DNA of 64,000 nucleotides from Chenopodium formosanum (GCA_024500155.1 CM044857.1:50726001-50790000); one strand, 5' to 3'; positions 35,077 through 47,951 are shown, counted from the stretch's first letter. Program-made: numbers and translations. The notes: generated from the letters alone by a model not told the origin.

Positions 35077-35906
35077 TATTAATTTTCATATTAATTAATA
35101 ACTAATGTACAACGGTACAAGCCCTAGACTTGTTTACACCCTTAACAACAATTGTGAAGGAGTACAAATGTACAATCAATCAAACAGGCAATCCTCACTC
35201 TTACTAAAAAGGGCAAACCAAAAGAATAAAATGGTTGTGGTGAGCCAAAATACAAAGGCTGCAAACAACACGCTACTGCTGCTTTAGTAAAAGAAGAAAA
35301 ATTTACTACTGCCAGTTAAAAAATACACAAAATTGAAATTATTTAAAAAAAAAAAAAAAAACGTACTCGTAGTCCGTAAAAAAGATGGTGAAAAAAGCAA
35401 GTGTCCTTTTTTTATGTGATGCACATCTACATCAGTGTACACCTGAACAAAATGTAGCCAATAAAAAGGTGTCACGTCATCAGTGTGCTCCTAATCTTGT
35501 ATTATGATTGGTCAAATGGAGCGGTCGTACCAATTTTGACAATGTCGACGTCTGTAATTAATTAACACTACTGTACTGATAACTTCTGCTTTTCCTACCT
35601 TTTGACCCGCTTATCTATTTTAACCGTTTCTTTTTAAAAAAAATGATAAACATAGCCCTTTTAAGGCTTATAAGAAAATAAAAAAAAAATATATAAAAAA
35701 TAAATTAGCATTTATTACACCGATATATGTATAATTTTGTCATTAATTCGCAACTTAATTCCATTTTAAGAAATATATTTATTGCTTATATATAACCCTA
35801 AAAACTACATATATATTACTTTTTTTTTTTCCTTCTTTCTGATTTTCAGGACATATAGGCCAATTTACTTGAAATGTTAATTTTCAATGCTATTTTTGTG
35901 TATTAA
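35077..35906. other. Gene-free stretch
   Basis: I see no gene, transposon end or RNA here. It has A- and T-runs (for example about 35344-35361) and AT-rich DNA throughout. The small frames in this stretch have no family signature. Confidence 0.4.
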
Positions 35907-36976
35907 GGGCTTGTAATCTTCACCTTATATAAATATCAGATTTAATAAGTTCGGATCAATTTAGTTAAGTTTAGATCAGTTACAATAAGGTGTAATAAGT
36001 TTAATAAGGTGTAAGGGTATGTTCTCTTCAGCTTATTTTCAGTTCAGTTCAGTTCCTAATTTCCTTATCTCATAAAATATTTAGTTCAATTCAATTCAGC
36101 TCCAATCAGTTCAGTTCAGTTCAGGAAATCAGAAACAGACCCTGATAAATTCAATTTTTTTTTGGTGCGAAAGAGGGGCAAGCACCAAACAAAAGAAAAC
36201 AAAGTACACTAAACAAAACAGAAACCAAAACGTCTAATAAATTCAATAAGATCTAATAAGTTCTAATAAGTTAAATAAGGTATAATATAATCCAATAAGT
36301 TAAATAGTTCTAATCAATTCTAATAATAAAATTTAATAAGGTCCAATAAATTTTAATAATTTCAATCATGTCTAATAAGTTCAATAAGGTATAATAAAGT
36401 TCAATAAGGTTTGATAAATAATTTAATAAGTTCAGTTGAATTCAGATAAGTTCAACTCCAATAAGGTGAAGAGAACACATCCTAAATTCTCCGATTTTTC
36501 ATATAAACGATTCATTGTTTTTTAATACTATTTATTTGACATAGTTTAACTAATGTTGTGATTTATACAAAAGAAAAGATGTTAAAATCATCTCAATAAA
36601 AAGATTATTAATTTTAATTAACTGTTATAATTCATGATTATCATAGTAGTAATTAAAAATATTATTGGTCAAAATTTGCACCGATGTGTGTGTCCAAGAG
36701 AAGTCAAAGCCCTATTTTCTTCATTTTTAAAAATACATTTATTCAGTGAAATTTATTTCAATTTAGTTGAAATAATTCCATTTCAGTAAAAATTGGTTCA
36801 CTTTAATAGATTTCTGTTTAGTCCAGTAATAATAATTTCATTTCTATAAAAATAAAATTCATTCAGTTAGAATAATTTTAGTTCAATAAAAATTGGTAAC
36901 TTTAAAGAGGAAATGTAATAGAGAGTCGGTATAAATTATTTAATTTCTCCAAAAATAAGGTGAAGAGAACATGGTC
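35907..36976. mobile_element. Tourist-type (PIF/Harbinger) MITE with TAA target duplication, carrying a second MITE
   Basis: The left end GGGCTTGTAATCTTCACCTT pairs with a right end that on the minus strand reads GACCATGTTCTCTTCACCTT. TAA lies at 35904-35906 and 36977-36979. Subtracting the nested element (36015-36482) and one TAA leaves about 600 bases. The interior has dispersed AATAAGTTC, CAATAAGG and TTCAGTT motifs. Confidence 0.75.
36015..36482. mobile_element. Tourist-type MITE nested in the previous one, TAA target duplication
   Basis: The left end GGGTATGTTCTCTTCAGCTT pairs with a right end that on the minus strand reads GGATGTGTTCTCTTCACCTT. TAA lies at 36012-36014 and 36483-36485. 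It is rich in CAGTTCAGTT and AATAAGGT repeats. A foreign-looking stretch (about 36158-36234, TTTGGTGCGAAAGAGGGGCA) appears to be a further small insertion. Confidence 0.85.
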
Positions 36977-37328
36977 TAAACACTTATTATAAAACAAAGG
37001 GTACTCCTTAAAGATAGTTATGTTTGCCATTTTTGGCGTTTCTATTGTCGGTCATGTTTCATTCATTTCCTATATTAGAATAAATCTTTTTACATTATTT
37101 TTTTTTCCCTTAAACATATCTATGTCCAATGCAACAATCCCCATTTATCAAAATATTTACATATTTCTAAAGCAAATATTCCTATTTTCGACGTTGAGTT
37201 AATGTCTTAATACTTGATATATGTAGCATTTAATCATTGCTTTCTATTGTCTATTTTTACTAAATAACTACATAAAATCATCGAACATAACACAATAATC
37301 TTTAATTTCAAGAACGTAGGTATGTAAT

Positions 37329-37985
37329 AGAGGGTGTTCATTCGATTTTCGGTTTGGATTTAGCCCAAATCCAATCCGATCTGAAATAAATTTCGATTTT
37401 TATTTATCAAATCCAATCCGATCCGAATTCCTAACCAAATGCAATCTGATCCAATCCGAATTAAAATTAAGTTATTTGGATCCGATCCGAAAATCCAAAT
37501 TAAAAAATATGTTGGAGAATTTTTGGGTCTAGTACAATTATAAAATCAAATATGTAATAATAAAAATTTATTCCTTGAAGTATAATTGTACACGTTTAAT
37601 TAATATAAGTATTGAAAACATAGCTTTTGATGATTAATATTATTTAATTATAAAATAATGATTAATATTAATTAATTAATTAATATTAATTAATTATTGA
37701 AAACATAGCTTTTGATGATTAATTAATTAATAGCTTTTGATAATTAATTATAGCGTTTAATTATACAATAGTTTTACATGGTTGATATTAACAATACTTA
37801 TTTATAAAATGACGGTTTCATATTTCGGTTTTTTGGATCTGAAAAAGGGCAATCCGATCCGATCCGAAAATCTGAATTTTTAAAAAATTTCAATCCGATC
37901 TAAAATTTGGATCCGATCCAAATTTATAATTTGGTTTGGATTGGATTGGATTTCGGTTATAATCCAAATAATGGACACCCCCTAA
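37329..37985. mobile_element. hAT-type MITE, 657 bp, with AATCCGATCC subterminal repeats
   Basis: The 8-bp duplication TATGTAAT flanks it (37321-37328, 37986-37993). The left end AGAGGGTGTTCATT pairs with a right end that on the minus strand reads TTAGGGGGTGTCCATT. Both subterminal regions (37365-37500 and 37845-37960) are crowded with ATCCAATCCGATCC-type repeats, and the centre is AT-rich. It has no ORF. Confidence 0.9.
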
Positions 37986-37993
37986 TATGTAAT

Positions 37994-38870
37994 GTTTGAA
38001 ACATATATACTATAGTACCATTGAAGTCTTAATATTACTAGAGTGTTAGATATAGACTGTTTAAGGGTTGTTTCAGACCTCAACCAAACTAAACAGGCCG
38101 CCGATGAAATGGGAAATCACTACTTGTGTTTGCAACATGGACCTACTAAGTAAGACACCAAGGGGAAGCTGTGCAAGAGGTCCAGGGATCTAGTCAAGGA
38201 AGCAGATACGGTGGCCATGCAAGCTATGTTGGATCTAACACCTTCCAGTAGCAATCATTGTTGAATTGAACTTACCGATTCAGTATAAATAATACGAAGT
38301 ATTAGGAAAATTTTGTAAATAACCACCCCTTAAATGTCCCTTTATTGAACTTACCACCCGTTTTGTATGAAATCAAAAAACATATTATCCCCTAAAGTGA
38401 AAATATTAGATAGATATCGCCATTGATAATGGATTAAAAGGAGTGTAATGAATAACAAGACCATCTTTTACAATGACCATTTATAATCTATTCAAATGAG
38501 TGGCATTGAAGCCCTAACAATTGGAGTAAATGGGAGGATTTAAGGCTAAAGACAATGTGACCATTGAGCATAACATGAATCATCAGTGTCTCAGTGAGGT
38601 TTGAAGTGTACATATCCATGTCCGTTTATGTATGACTGTACGTATGTATAATAAAAATCCCCAGCCAAAGAAAACCAAGTTTATAAAGTTAAAGTAAGAA
38701 ACATGTAAACCAAAACGTTCATCTATTATCAATTTATCATTGACCTCATATATAAGTTAAAAAAAAAATTAAAAAAAAATGACAAGAAACATAAAGAGAG
38801 GACCCACACGTATCCACATGCCCAGTTTGCCCACATCCCAAATTTCCAACCCACAAAAACAAACATCTTT
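37994..38870. other. Gene-free spacer, probable distal promoter of MIR156
   Basis: No gene is supported. TATATAAG at about 38748-38755 is the closest TATA-like element to the CT- and CA-rich leader that starts near 38870, but its use as the MIR156 promoter is a guess. Confidence 0.4.
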
Positions 38871-39031
38871 AGTCTTAACTTTCTCTCTCCTCTAAAATAA
38901 TAAGCTTAAACCCCCCACCACACACACACCTCCCCCTAAACAAACTTAAATCAAACCCATCAACACAACCCACAACCAACTTACTTATCTCTTTCCCTTT
39001 CTCTCTCTTAAAAAAATTGTCTCTGATTCTT

Positions 39032-39080
<49 letters not shown>

Positions 39081-39391
39081 AAAAATTCTTGCAGTCCCGG
39101 TTTTCGCACTGTTCGATTTAACATTTTTATCCCCTTGATTCTTTCCTGCATGTCTTTGTATCTAAATTTTAATCTGAGATTTTAATTTTCTTATTTCTGT
39201 TGTTGTTGAATTTTCACAAATACCCAAAAGAGAAAAACCCTAAAAATGTGAAAATAAAAAACCTGGAAACTAGTACAGTTGCAGATCTGAAAGACAGGAA
39301 ACCCTTGTTTTTGCAAAAAATCAGTGGGTACTGAAATATTACCCAATTTGGTAAGTCGTATTTTTACAAATGGGTGGGAGGAGTGAGAAAT

Positions 39392-39411
39392 TGACAGAAG
39401 AGAGTGAGCAC
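39392..39411 (+). ncRNA. miR156: Mature miR156 (5' arm)
   Basis: The 20 bases match the canonical miR156 of land plants exactly, with 5' T as required for AGO1 loading. The expected targets are SPL/SBP-box mRNAs; none lies in this window. Confidence 0.96.
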
Positions 39412-39425
39412 AGAAAGGCAGAAAT

Positions 39426-39427
<2 letters not shown>

Positions 39428-39471
<44 letters not shown>
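39428..39471. repeat. (TA)22 microsatellite in the MIR156 loop
   Basis: A perfect TA dinucleotide run of 44 bases begins 16 bases after the mature miRNA. Its length is expected to vary between individuals and to change loop size without touching the miRNA duplex. Confidence 0.95.
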
Positions 39472-39472
<1 letters not shown>

Positions 39473-39669
39473 CAATTAGCAAACCCAAACCAACACCAGA
39501 AAATCATACATTACATTTAATCTCCAAAGTAGAAAACATCGAAAGTTGAGGTTGAAGATTATTGGTATACTATTCCTTTTTTGTGCTCACTGCTCTTTCT
39601 GTCAGCTTCCCTTCCAACTCCAACCTCACCCGAACCCCTATCCATTATACGCAACCCTTTTCATTATTA

Positions 39670-39760
39670 TTATCGACTATGAGAGTGAGAGATAGCTCAA
39701 GTGGTTAGAGCTTCCCTCCTGATTCTTGGATCCTAAAAATTACTATCGAGTACTATTACT
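39670..39760 (+). mobile_element. SINE-like fragment just downstream of the MIR156 hairpin
   Basis: GATAGCTCAAGTGGTTAGAG is a good pol III A box of a tRNA-derived SINE. No convincing B box or poly-A tail follows, so the copy is partial. Confidence 0.4.
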
Positions 39761-41060
39761 AATAAGTAATAACACTATATCGGTATGTTTTTATTTTCCC
39801 TTATTTTTTTTAATTTTTTTTTTATTTTGATAAAAGAGTTTGTTGTTTTAGTTTGCAAATTCCGATATATAGCGTGACTTTGGAGGGGGATTTTTAAACT
39901 AATCACCTTAATACAGTACAGGACCATGCTAATCAGCTTCATATAGCCTACCTAATTAACATTATTAGGTTACCTTGTTTTTTTTTTTTTTTTTTGCTTG
40001 ATTCGTTTCTATTTTGTTGGTTGCGCATGGATCATATTGTCTACTCCTAGTAATGGTACCCGTACATTGGTTCACGGCCGTGCCCGTGCCCATGCTCGTA
40101 CCCGTCGATTCGATAACCTTTCGTCTTAATCCAGGCCATCCATGCCTTCTTTTGAGAACAAACTGACATGATCATCTGTCTCTCATTTCCAACTTGTTTG
40201 TTGCAACAATTTGTTTATTTTTGCAGCTCACCATTTACATGGAACACCAGAAATTGAATTATTCATACTCGAATCGAATCATTGGTATGTATGTATTCAT
40301 AAAGCTACAATTCCTTCTTTATTACTAGTATTCAAGCAATGTGTTAATTCATGAATATATACTACTAGAAATGTTAATTGTTTTTTGATCGCGCTATATC
40401 TTATGTGTGGATAGTATTAGATTTAGAAGTTATCTAATGTTTAAATTGTAATTATTAGTGGAGTATTTTACATATGTGAGAGGTGATTGTCTTGTGGCTT
40501 AGACTTTTCCTAATTTAAAACCAAATTCGTTCAAATTATCGTTACCTAATTGTTACCAATATATGTTGATTATGTGTTGCACTTTCGCCTGCTGTGTGTC
40601 ATTATTATATGCTATTTGATCAACTCTATGGTGCTTTAATTCGATTGGAGTTGTGTATATAACATGCATTCAAAACTCGACAGCTCGATTGTTTTTAAAA
40701 CTAGCTAGCTGAATTTAGTGTCTCATTAGTTGTGGTGATAGACCAAAGTTTCCACTTGCACTATTGCATATGAACTTGTGGTTGTTTGGTGATTGGATAA
40801 TATTTTGGGGAATTATTAGCGTTTGTCTATCTCGTATATTGAAAGAAAGACATGACATGCTTTCCAACTACCAATCACTATTAGCGGGACTAATTGGTTA
40901 ACAAAAAAATCATGTGTTAATTTCTTGCAGACAATGTACTTGTCAAAGACGATTCTTCGTTTCTTTTGCTGATGTGAAAACAAATGAAGGTGAACATCAT
41001 TTTTAGAACACTTGAATATAATTATGTGCGTGGCCCGTAGAGTGCTAATCGCTTCACCAG

Positions 41061-41846
41061 GTACGTGGATATAGGCATACTCTTTCTACTACTCGTAATC
41101 CTTCATGTGACTGATAGTTATAGACCAAACTTTACAGCTTGGCTGATGGTGCATTTTTTTTCTTTGTCTCTTAATTGTCATGTGTTTATTGTTGTTTTGT
41201 TTAGATTTATATCAAATTAGCTGCCTTCCTTTGAGTCTTTGACGCTTGCTAATTTAAATGATTGAATGAATAACCTAGTTTGTTTGACTAGGTAGTATAG
41301 GTGTTTTGAGATGAAGCATTTTCTCCTAGACAACATATATTATACCAGTATATATATATAAGCACCCTTTGTAAATGTCTTGGATCCAAGCAAGTGATTT
41401 TTTTTGTTGTATTGAAATACTACAAGTATAAATTTTTGATTCATTTTTTTCTTGAACATACAGCTTTATAAAATATTATATATAGTATATACTAGAAAAT
41501 TTGTATGCAACTATATAAATGATTCAATATAGAGTTTTGATATTATTAAGCAAGATCATGTTTGGTAGGTCTTTCCTTTGACCCTTCATATTTTCCTACG
41601 CTCCTACAGCCAAAACTTATTTGTGCTCTCCATCATTGGATTGCTGTTTTCCCATGTTCTTTGATTAACATCCTCTTTTTCTCCAAGCAACCTTGTTGTT
41701 TAGTACGCCATGGGAAAGCTGTTTATTTATTTGGGTTTGATGGAAATCAAGGGTAGACATAAAAAGGAGTAGTATTTTTTGATTGAGTTGTAAATTTAGA
41801 GAAAACAAGTTCACAAGGAGTAAAATCAAACTTAGAGCTTTTAGTA
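41061..41846. other. Gene-free stretch downstream of MIR156
   Basis: No protein gene is supported. It could be intron of the MIR156 primary transcript. The frame at 41562-41756 has no recognisable domain. Confidence 0.4.
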
Positions 41847-42084
41847 CTCCCTCTATCCCAGGTGAATCTAACACAGTCAAAATTGCACACATGCCACTGC
41901 AATAGTTTGACTTTATATCTATATAATTAAATATTAATGAAAATTATTTTTAAAATTCTATTATAAAACTGTACATTAATACCTATCTAACAACATATTT
42001 TATGATAAAATATGTTTTTATTATGTTGGTAAAAAATTACGGTCAAAGCTACTACATGAATAGTAAAAAAAGGGACGGAGGGAG
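41847..42084. mobile_element. Stowaway MITE, 238 bp, TA target duplication
   Basis: It begins CTCCCTCTATCCCAGGTGAA and ends AAAAGGGACGGAGGGAG on the same strand, with TA at 41845-41846 and 42085-42086. The inner parts GTCAAAATTG and CGGTCAAAGCT are consistent with the common plant Stowaway that starts CTCCCTCCGTCCC. Confidence 0.88.
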
Positions 42085-42086
42085 TA

Positions 42087-45000
42087 TAAATGGTGAACGA
42101 GTATGATAGTATTTATTCCTTATACTATATTATACTTTTGGTTTATGCTTAATTAGGTGCTTTCTTTTGAAGCTTCCTTAGCTTTAAATTATTGTATGCA
42201 AAATATTTTGGTTTGATACATTTTAGGAAGGCTGTTTTTAGAGTTTGAAGGAACACAATAAAGGAAAGTTTTTTTTCTTTATGTTGTTATATTAGAGAAT
42301 GGAAAATCACAAAAGGATTCTGATTATGCTGTCTGTTTACTTTAGAACCTTTTATTCTTCTTTTCTCTTTTCTTTTAGTGGTGGGGAAGGTCAAGTGAAA
42401 TTTGTTTTCTTTATACAGACCAGATCCTTTGAGGTGTTTTTCTACTAATTGCATTCATTTCAGCCTGTAACTCATTCTGGATTTTTTTATAAGATTTATT
42501 CAGGATGAAAGATTTATGTGATGGATTTCTTTGATAATTTAATTGTGCTTAATGATGCTAGGTTATTGGAGATTGATTTCTTTGATGAATGAACTTCCCT
42601 TCCTTTTTATTCAATCGATAACTGGCAGGTGTTTATTGAATTTATCATAATTGGAGGTTGTCAATTGGTTATCTATAAGGACTATAACCTTCTAAAAGAA
42701 CATAGACTAGGGCTTGAAATGCTAGTTTTTAGGTGTATGGAGAATATTAGTCTTAGGAATCAATTTTGGAGAACATTTGAGCCAAAAGTTTGGTTAGTTA
42801 GTGTTTATTTGACAATTTGTGCTTTGAGGAGGGATTGATGACAAACATTTTGATTTTAAGGGCAAGTTTTAGGAAAATTTGAAAGGTAATCATGTGCTAA
42901 CTAACTCCAATGCATATGTTAGTAACTACAATTAGCTCGCTTTTAAGAAGGAAGGTGGGTAAAGCCTTCATTATTCATAATGGCATCATTTAACATAGTT
43001 GTAAGGTGTAGCGGTATATTAGAATGAAAACTAGCTGTAAAAATAATTAAGCTTCCTATTTTGTGTATTAGGGAGCCTTCATTGTTTATGTGTAAGCCTT
43101 ATTGGATGAAATTGTTGGCTCAAATAGATTAGGCTTTTGGTCATGTTGATAGCCCGTGAATTTGAATGGTGGTATTGTGAGGCTAATTTGATCTCAATCC
43201 TTACAATATTTTGTGAGGGTATTCTGGTGAGGTATACAATTTAAGACTTTATTCTTAGGAATTTAAAACCTTAGGTTAGAGTTTAGTCAATGATATGTTG
43301 AATGAAGAATTTAGTCTTGCTGTCGAATACAAAATATTGGTTTTTTCAGTAGAACATGTTGATGCTCATGCTGAGAAGTTTAGTCAAGAATTTAGTCTTG
43401 CTGTCGAATACAAAATATTGTTTTTTTTTTTTTTTTCAGTAAAATATGTTGAATGAAGAATTTAGTCTTTGCTGGTTGTTGGTTCAATTGGCTGTTCGTT
43501 TGTAGTTGGCAGTTCTTCTGTTTGATGTACAAGGATGTAGTTGTTGCTTCTATCAGCTTCTGGGCCTTAGCTAAGTTTCCCTTGCAATGCGAGATTTAAT
43601 GGCTGATTATATTGTAAAAGAATGCAAATAAAGTGGCATGATGATTTATGTGCTTTCTGTTCTTTTCCCTTTTCAACTCTTAATTAATTAGTATCCACTT
43701 GACATTATTTTTGAAAGCCAGTGGTGGTGGATGAAGTTTTACTCTTCCCTCTTTTATGGCGTTCGAGGAATGTATTTAAAGCCCCCTATTTTTATATCAT
43801 AACTGGATGATTAATTTAGCTATGTTTGTTAATTATGTTGTTTTTGCTTCTTTATTTGAACTTACTACAGCAATATGGTATTTGGGACTAGGTGCTCTTT
43901 CTTCCATATTCTAATACATTTCGTATCCCTTTTATGAAGGTTGTAATATTGCTTAAGATACTTAATTTTGCTTAAGGTTCTTTATTTGAACTTACTACAG
44001 CAATATGGTATTTGGGACTAGGTGCTCTTTCTTCCATTGTTCTTTTTAAGGAAGTGGCTGCTTTGATCACATTTTGTTATTTTATTATTGGTGCTTTATT
44101 AGTGGATTACAAAGCTTAAGATACTTAATTTCCACCACTATGCCACTAAGATTTTGATTATGCTGTGTAATCAAATCATTTAGCAATGGTTAGGGCGTCC
44201 CATAAATTTATTCATTTTTGATGATATGGCTGCATGACTCTTGGTATACTACTCATTGAAATCCTGTTAACTTTTTCTGTTTTTGGAGGTCATGATGTTT
44301 GCGTAAATTGTGCCATCTGGATAGTTTCTTTGTTATCCATTTTTAATTTTGTTTTCCTAAATGAGTGGTCACGTTGCCTGCGAGCTATGATTATGTATTA
44401 GGGCAATAACTATTATGAACTACCGTTAGCGGACTCTTTCTTATTTTACATTCATGGCTTATTGGCTTACAAATAGATCAGATTACTCACCTTTTGTTTG
44501 AAGGCCATGCCCTATGACATGACCAAGTAAAATCTGATTCTGTTTCCTTATATTTCAGTCAAACATTGTTTCTTTTGCTAGACTTCCACATTCCATTATC
44601 TTGAAATTTGTTAATAAGAGCTTTATCTTAAATTCCTAATGTTGCGTTTGATTGAATTATGCAGCAAGGGAGTTACTGTGTTAGATATATATGCCGTTAG
44701 AAATTGAGAAAAGGTTTTGACATGGTATTATTATTCTTCACAATTGCCTTATTAGTTACGCTGTTAAATGAGCTTATGCAAACTAGAGACTCCTGATTAC
44801 AGGTCTAAGTCTCCTTACCTCCGGAGAAGTAATACTAGGAGTCTTGGTCCTTTTTACAGGCTGCTGAACTTATTGTTGCTTAACCTATTTGGTCCTTTTT
44901 GCAGGTTTGCTTAACCAAATAGGAGGTTTTCATTCTTCCAAAGTTCTTGTTTGGTATATTCTCTGGTGCTATGAAAGGAGTGTTATGTTTTTAAAATTAC

Positions 45001-47600
45001 TCGAAACGAAATCATGCACAATGAAATAGATCCATGATTGTGTATTTTAATTTACTCGAAACACAAACACAATGACCATTGAGACAAAGCCTTGAATTAT
45101 TAAGACCTGCCTAAATATTGGGATTGCAACAGATCTTATGGTAGAGATGCTTCTTGGAGCTCAAGATAAATTAGTTGATTATATAATAATTAGCTAGGAA
45201 AACACACTATTAGATTCCATTAAGTAAAAAAAGCATCAATTCCTTAAACTAATAGCTCCATTAACATTGGTAAGATGCCCCGTTAAAATTGATTGCCCTA
45301 GCTAGCCTACCAAATAGACATACTCTAGTTGGATATTCTCCCGGATATTGTTACAAGAGAAAGGATAAGATAAGGTTTTTTTATCTAATTTTTTATTTGG
45401 TCAAAATTTGATTGTGGAAGTTGGTCTCCTATGTATTTTGAGATGTAGTTGTATATTGTTTTCTTGATTTTGATGGTTAATAATCTTCTCTACCTTGATC
45501 CAAAAAAAAAAAAAAAAGGAAAAAAAAAAAGAGAATTAGTGGGCATGCAACATTGCCAACTAACCAATCTAAAGATTTATTAATAAAAAAGTGGCCCTTG
45601 TTTTATTTAATACTGTTTTTTTTAAAAATTATTTATTTATTATTTATTGTATTTTTTGTGTGAGATGACTTTTATTTGTTAAGATATGGGACATTAAAGC
45701 ATTACACCACTAGCTGGTGTTAGGTCGTTACCTTACTACTAGTGGGGTTAATTCATCTTCTTGGCTGGGTAGGGTGTTGTTTCAAGTAACATTTATGGCG
45801 TAAAGAGAGCCGTGCTTCGATGTTTTAATTTGGTCTTTTAATGTGTGCACCACCATATCTTTTCGTAAGCAATGGATAGGGCACTATAGCTATATCTTTT
45901 AGTGGTCGACTTGTCAGTATTGCACATTCTAACGATCACAATTGGAATGTTGTTTTTCTTTAGCTAGGGTAATCTTGTGACTTCTTAAATTTGCCTGGCC
46001 TATTATAAGTAAGGTTACTAGAAGTATATATCTGGCTGTTTAGCCACTTTTGTATCTTGTCTTTTAACTCTTCAACTCAAAATCTCGAGCTGAGGCTACC
46101 GAGTAGATAGTAAACACATTCGATTGAGCTCAGCTCGTATTCTCTTATAGTACAAGGCAATTGGAAACTGCCTAGATTTGATCGATCTGTATATTATATT
46201 TGAATTCCGCCCATATCATAAGTAATTACAATGTTCTATTTGGATCTTATAGCTGTTTTAATTTAGAAGGTCATAATTGCTTACTGTACTATATTGTGTA
46301 TACTTTTTCATACAATAGATTTTGGAGTTGTTCTTGATTTGATTACGTTAAGACAGTATTATCCCCTCAAAAAAAAAAAAGATAGTTAAGACAGTATTAA
46401 CTCCAAATTCTAATTAATCATACAGTTATTATGGAGAATATGATGTAAAAAAACGTGTTGTATTGACATACTTTTTCTTCAAACAACTATTATTACAGCA
46501 GCTAGACTTAATCAGTGAAGCAGGCAAATACAAAAGCATCAAAAGCTAGTAACTAGATACTACGACAACTAGTTTTGCTGAACAGACCCAAACCCGGACT
46601 TTATTAATCACTACTTGTTAGTGGAACTACACAATTTGAGACTTAAAAGAGGGGTACACTTACCTGTGAGAGCCAGTTATCAGATGGATTTTTGTTGTTA
46701 TCATCAGTGTACTTGAATAAATTGTGTGTGCCAGAATGATTGAAACAGCAAAGTTTCTTCTTCACTCATTTTTTTCTCTCCTTGTTTTCTGGAAGAGAAG
46801 TAAAACTTAATTTGGTTTGAATTATCTTCATTCAGTTCTATCTTTTTATTTTTTGTGAGTATAAAATGTAGCTAGTATTCTGCTATCTCTACTATTTGTT
46901 TTACAGTCTGTTACTTTATTATAAAATTGTCATGGAACACTCAATGCTGTCAAGTCTTAGTCGTCCATGTGGTTTACGGTGATACACAACATCTAGTTAT
47001 TTTGACAAATTAATTGGTCAATTTTGAATATAGTCGTAGATCATAGATAGGTGTGAATTTAATTTCTTGTCTTGCTGAGTTGCTGTATGTATAGTGTATT
47101 GGCAACGCCCAAGGGCCTGTTCATGCCAGGCCATGGTAACCTCTAACCTATGGTATGATTCGTGCTCGACTCATGTCATTTTTTTTTGCCATGAACCGCG
47201 TTGTGTTGTGTGGTGATACTCTGTGTGTCCATTATTTTTGAGCCGATTGATAGAGTATAGGACGATAAGTTTGTGTCATAGGTTAAAGATAAGTTTTTAT
47301 GTGATCATACCTAACATTATCAAACTAGTATCTTGTAAGTTCGTAACCATATAAATAAAGATTATTAAAATACACTCCAATTTAAGGAGTTTTATAAATT
47401 CTAACACCGAGAATGACCTTTCTAGCAACTTGACATTGAGGTCCTTTCGAGGGATGATTTTATGGTTGTCATCCTAAAAATGATTACCATTATACTAATT
47501 TTTAATTTGCTGATTTTGATTTTTTTTTTTTTAATGTCAAAATTAACTTCACGTATGTATCTACAACAATCTGTCATAGGGCTGTCCATAAACCTTTAAC
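42087..47600. other. Gene-free 5.5-kb stretch with local duplications
   Basis: No protein gene, RNA gene or transposon end is supported. A 60-base segment (TTCTTTATTTGAACTTACTA onward) is repeated at 43848-43907 and 43978-44037 (period 130). AATTTAGTCTTGCTGTCGAATACAAAATATTG recurs at about 43310 and 43390, and a related GAATTTAGTCTTTGCTG follows near 43457. GC content to about 44.9 kb is slightly higher than in the MITE regions, so part may be intron or 3' exon of the MIR156 primary transcript. Confidence 0.4.
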
Positions 47601-47603
47601 TAA

Positions 47604-47948
47604 GGTCCTGTTTAGTTCGCCTTATATTTGCTGATCTGAACTGGTCTGGTCTAGTTTGGTCTGATTTGGTCTGGTCTAATTTGATCTGAATGTCATATTT
47701 GACCAAACTTTAACCTTAATTATATGATAATCTGTACGGAAAAAATATATCAAGTGGGGTCTTTTTAGATTCGTAATAATGTGTATTTTATTAATATGTG
47801 GTTTTTAGATTTTTTTTTTCATTACGAAATTAAAGATATTTAGCGATAAAAAACTGCACATAAAACGATGATATGATCTGAACTTATTTTTTCTGATCTG
47901 AACTTATTATTTCTGAAATAAGTAAAATAAGGTGAACTAAATAAGGTC
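47604..47948. mobile_element. Tourist-type MITE, 345 bp, TAA target duplication
   Basis: The left end GGTCCTGTTTAGTTCGCCTT pairs with a right end that on the minus strand reads GACCTTATTTAGTTCACCTT. TAA lies at 47601-47603 and 47949-47951. A block of GGTCTGGTCTAGTTTGGTCT-type repeats (47640-47690) lies inside the left end. Confidence 0.86.
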
Positions 47949-47951
47949 TAA

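Larger units (their letters stand above)
39372..39625 (+). ncRNA. MIR156: MIR156 precursor hairpin
   Basis: The 5' arm contains TGACAGAAGAGAGTGAGCAC at 39392-39411, identical to the conserved 20-nt miR156. The 3' arm contains GCTCACTGCTCTTTCTGTCA at 39584-39603, the usual miR156 star form, pairing with the two single-base bulges typical of the family. The stem continues inward (AGAAAGG with CCTTTTTT) and, less perfectly, outward. miR156 represses SPL transcription factors and holds plants in the juvenile phase. The loop between arms is about 170 bases, long for this family, because it holds a (TA)22 tract (39428-39471). That tract can fold on itself, so base-pairing of the arms is probably kept. 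Confidence 0.95.
38871..41060 (+). ncRNA. MIR156: Primary transcript of MIR156 (probable exons about 38871-39780, 40227-40284, 40931-41060)
   Basis: The hairpin lies in a first exon that opens with a CT/CA-rich leader (38871-39020), contains a T42 tract (39035-39076), and could end at ATATCG|GTATGT (39780). Downstream, TTTGCAG|CTCACC to CATTG|GTATGT (40227-40284) and CTTGCAG|ACAATG to CACCAG|GTACGT (40931-41060, or an earlier donor after 40989) are well-formed exon borders with no protein frame between them. Plant pri-miRNAs are pol II transcripts and are often spliced downstream of the hairpin, which fits. The 3' end is not determined and may extend well past 41 kb. Exon borders are inferred from splice motifs only. 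Confidence 0.6.
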
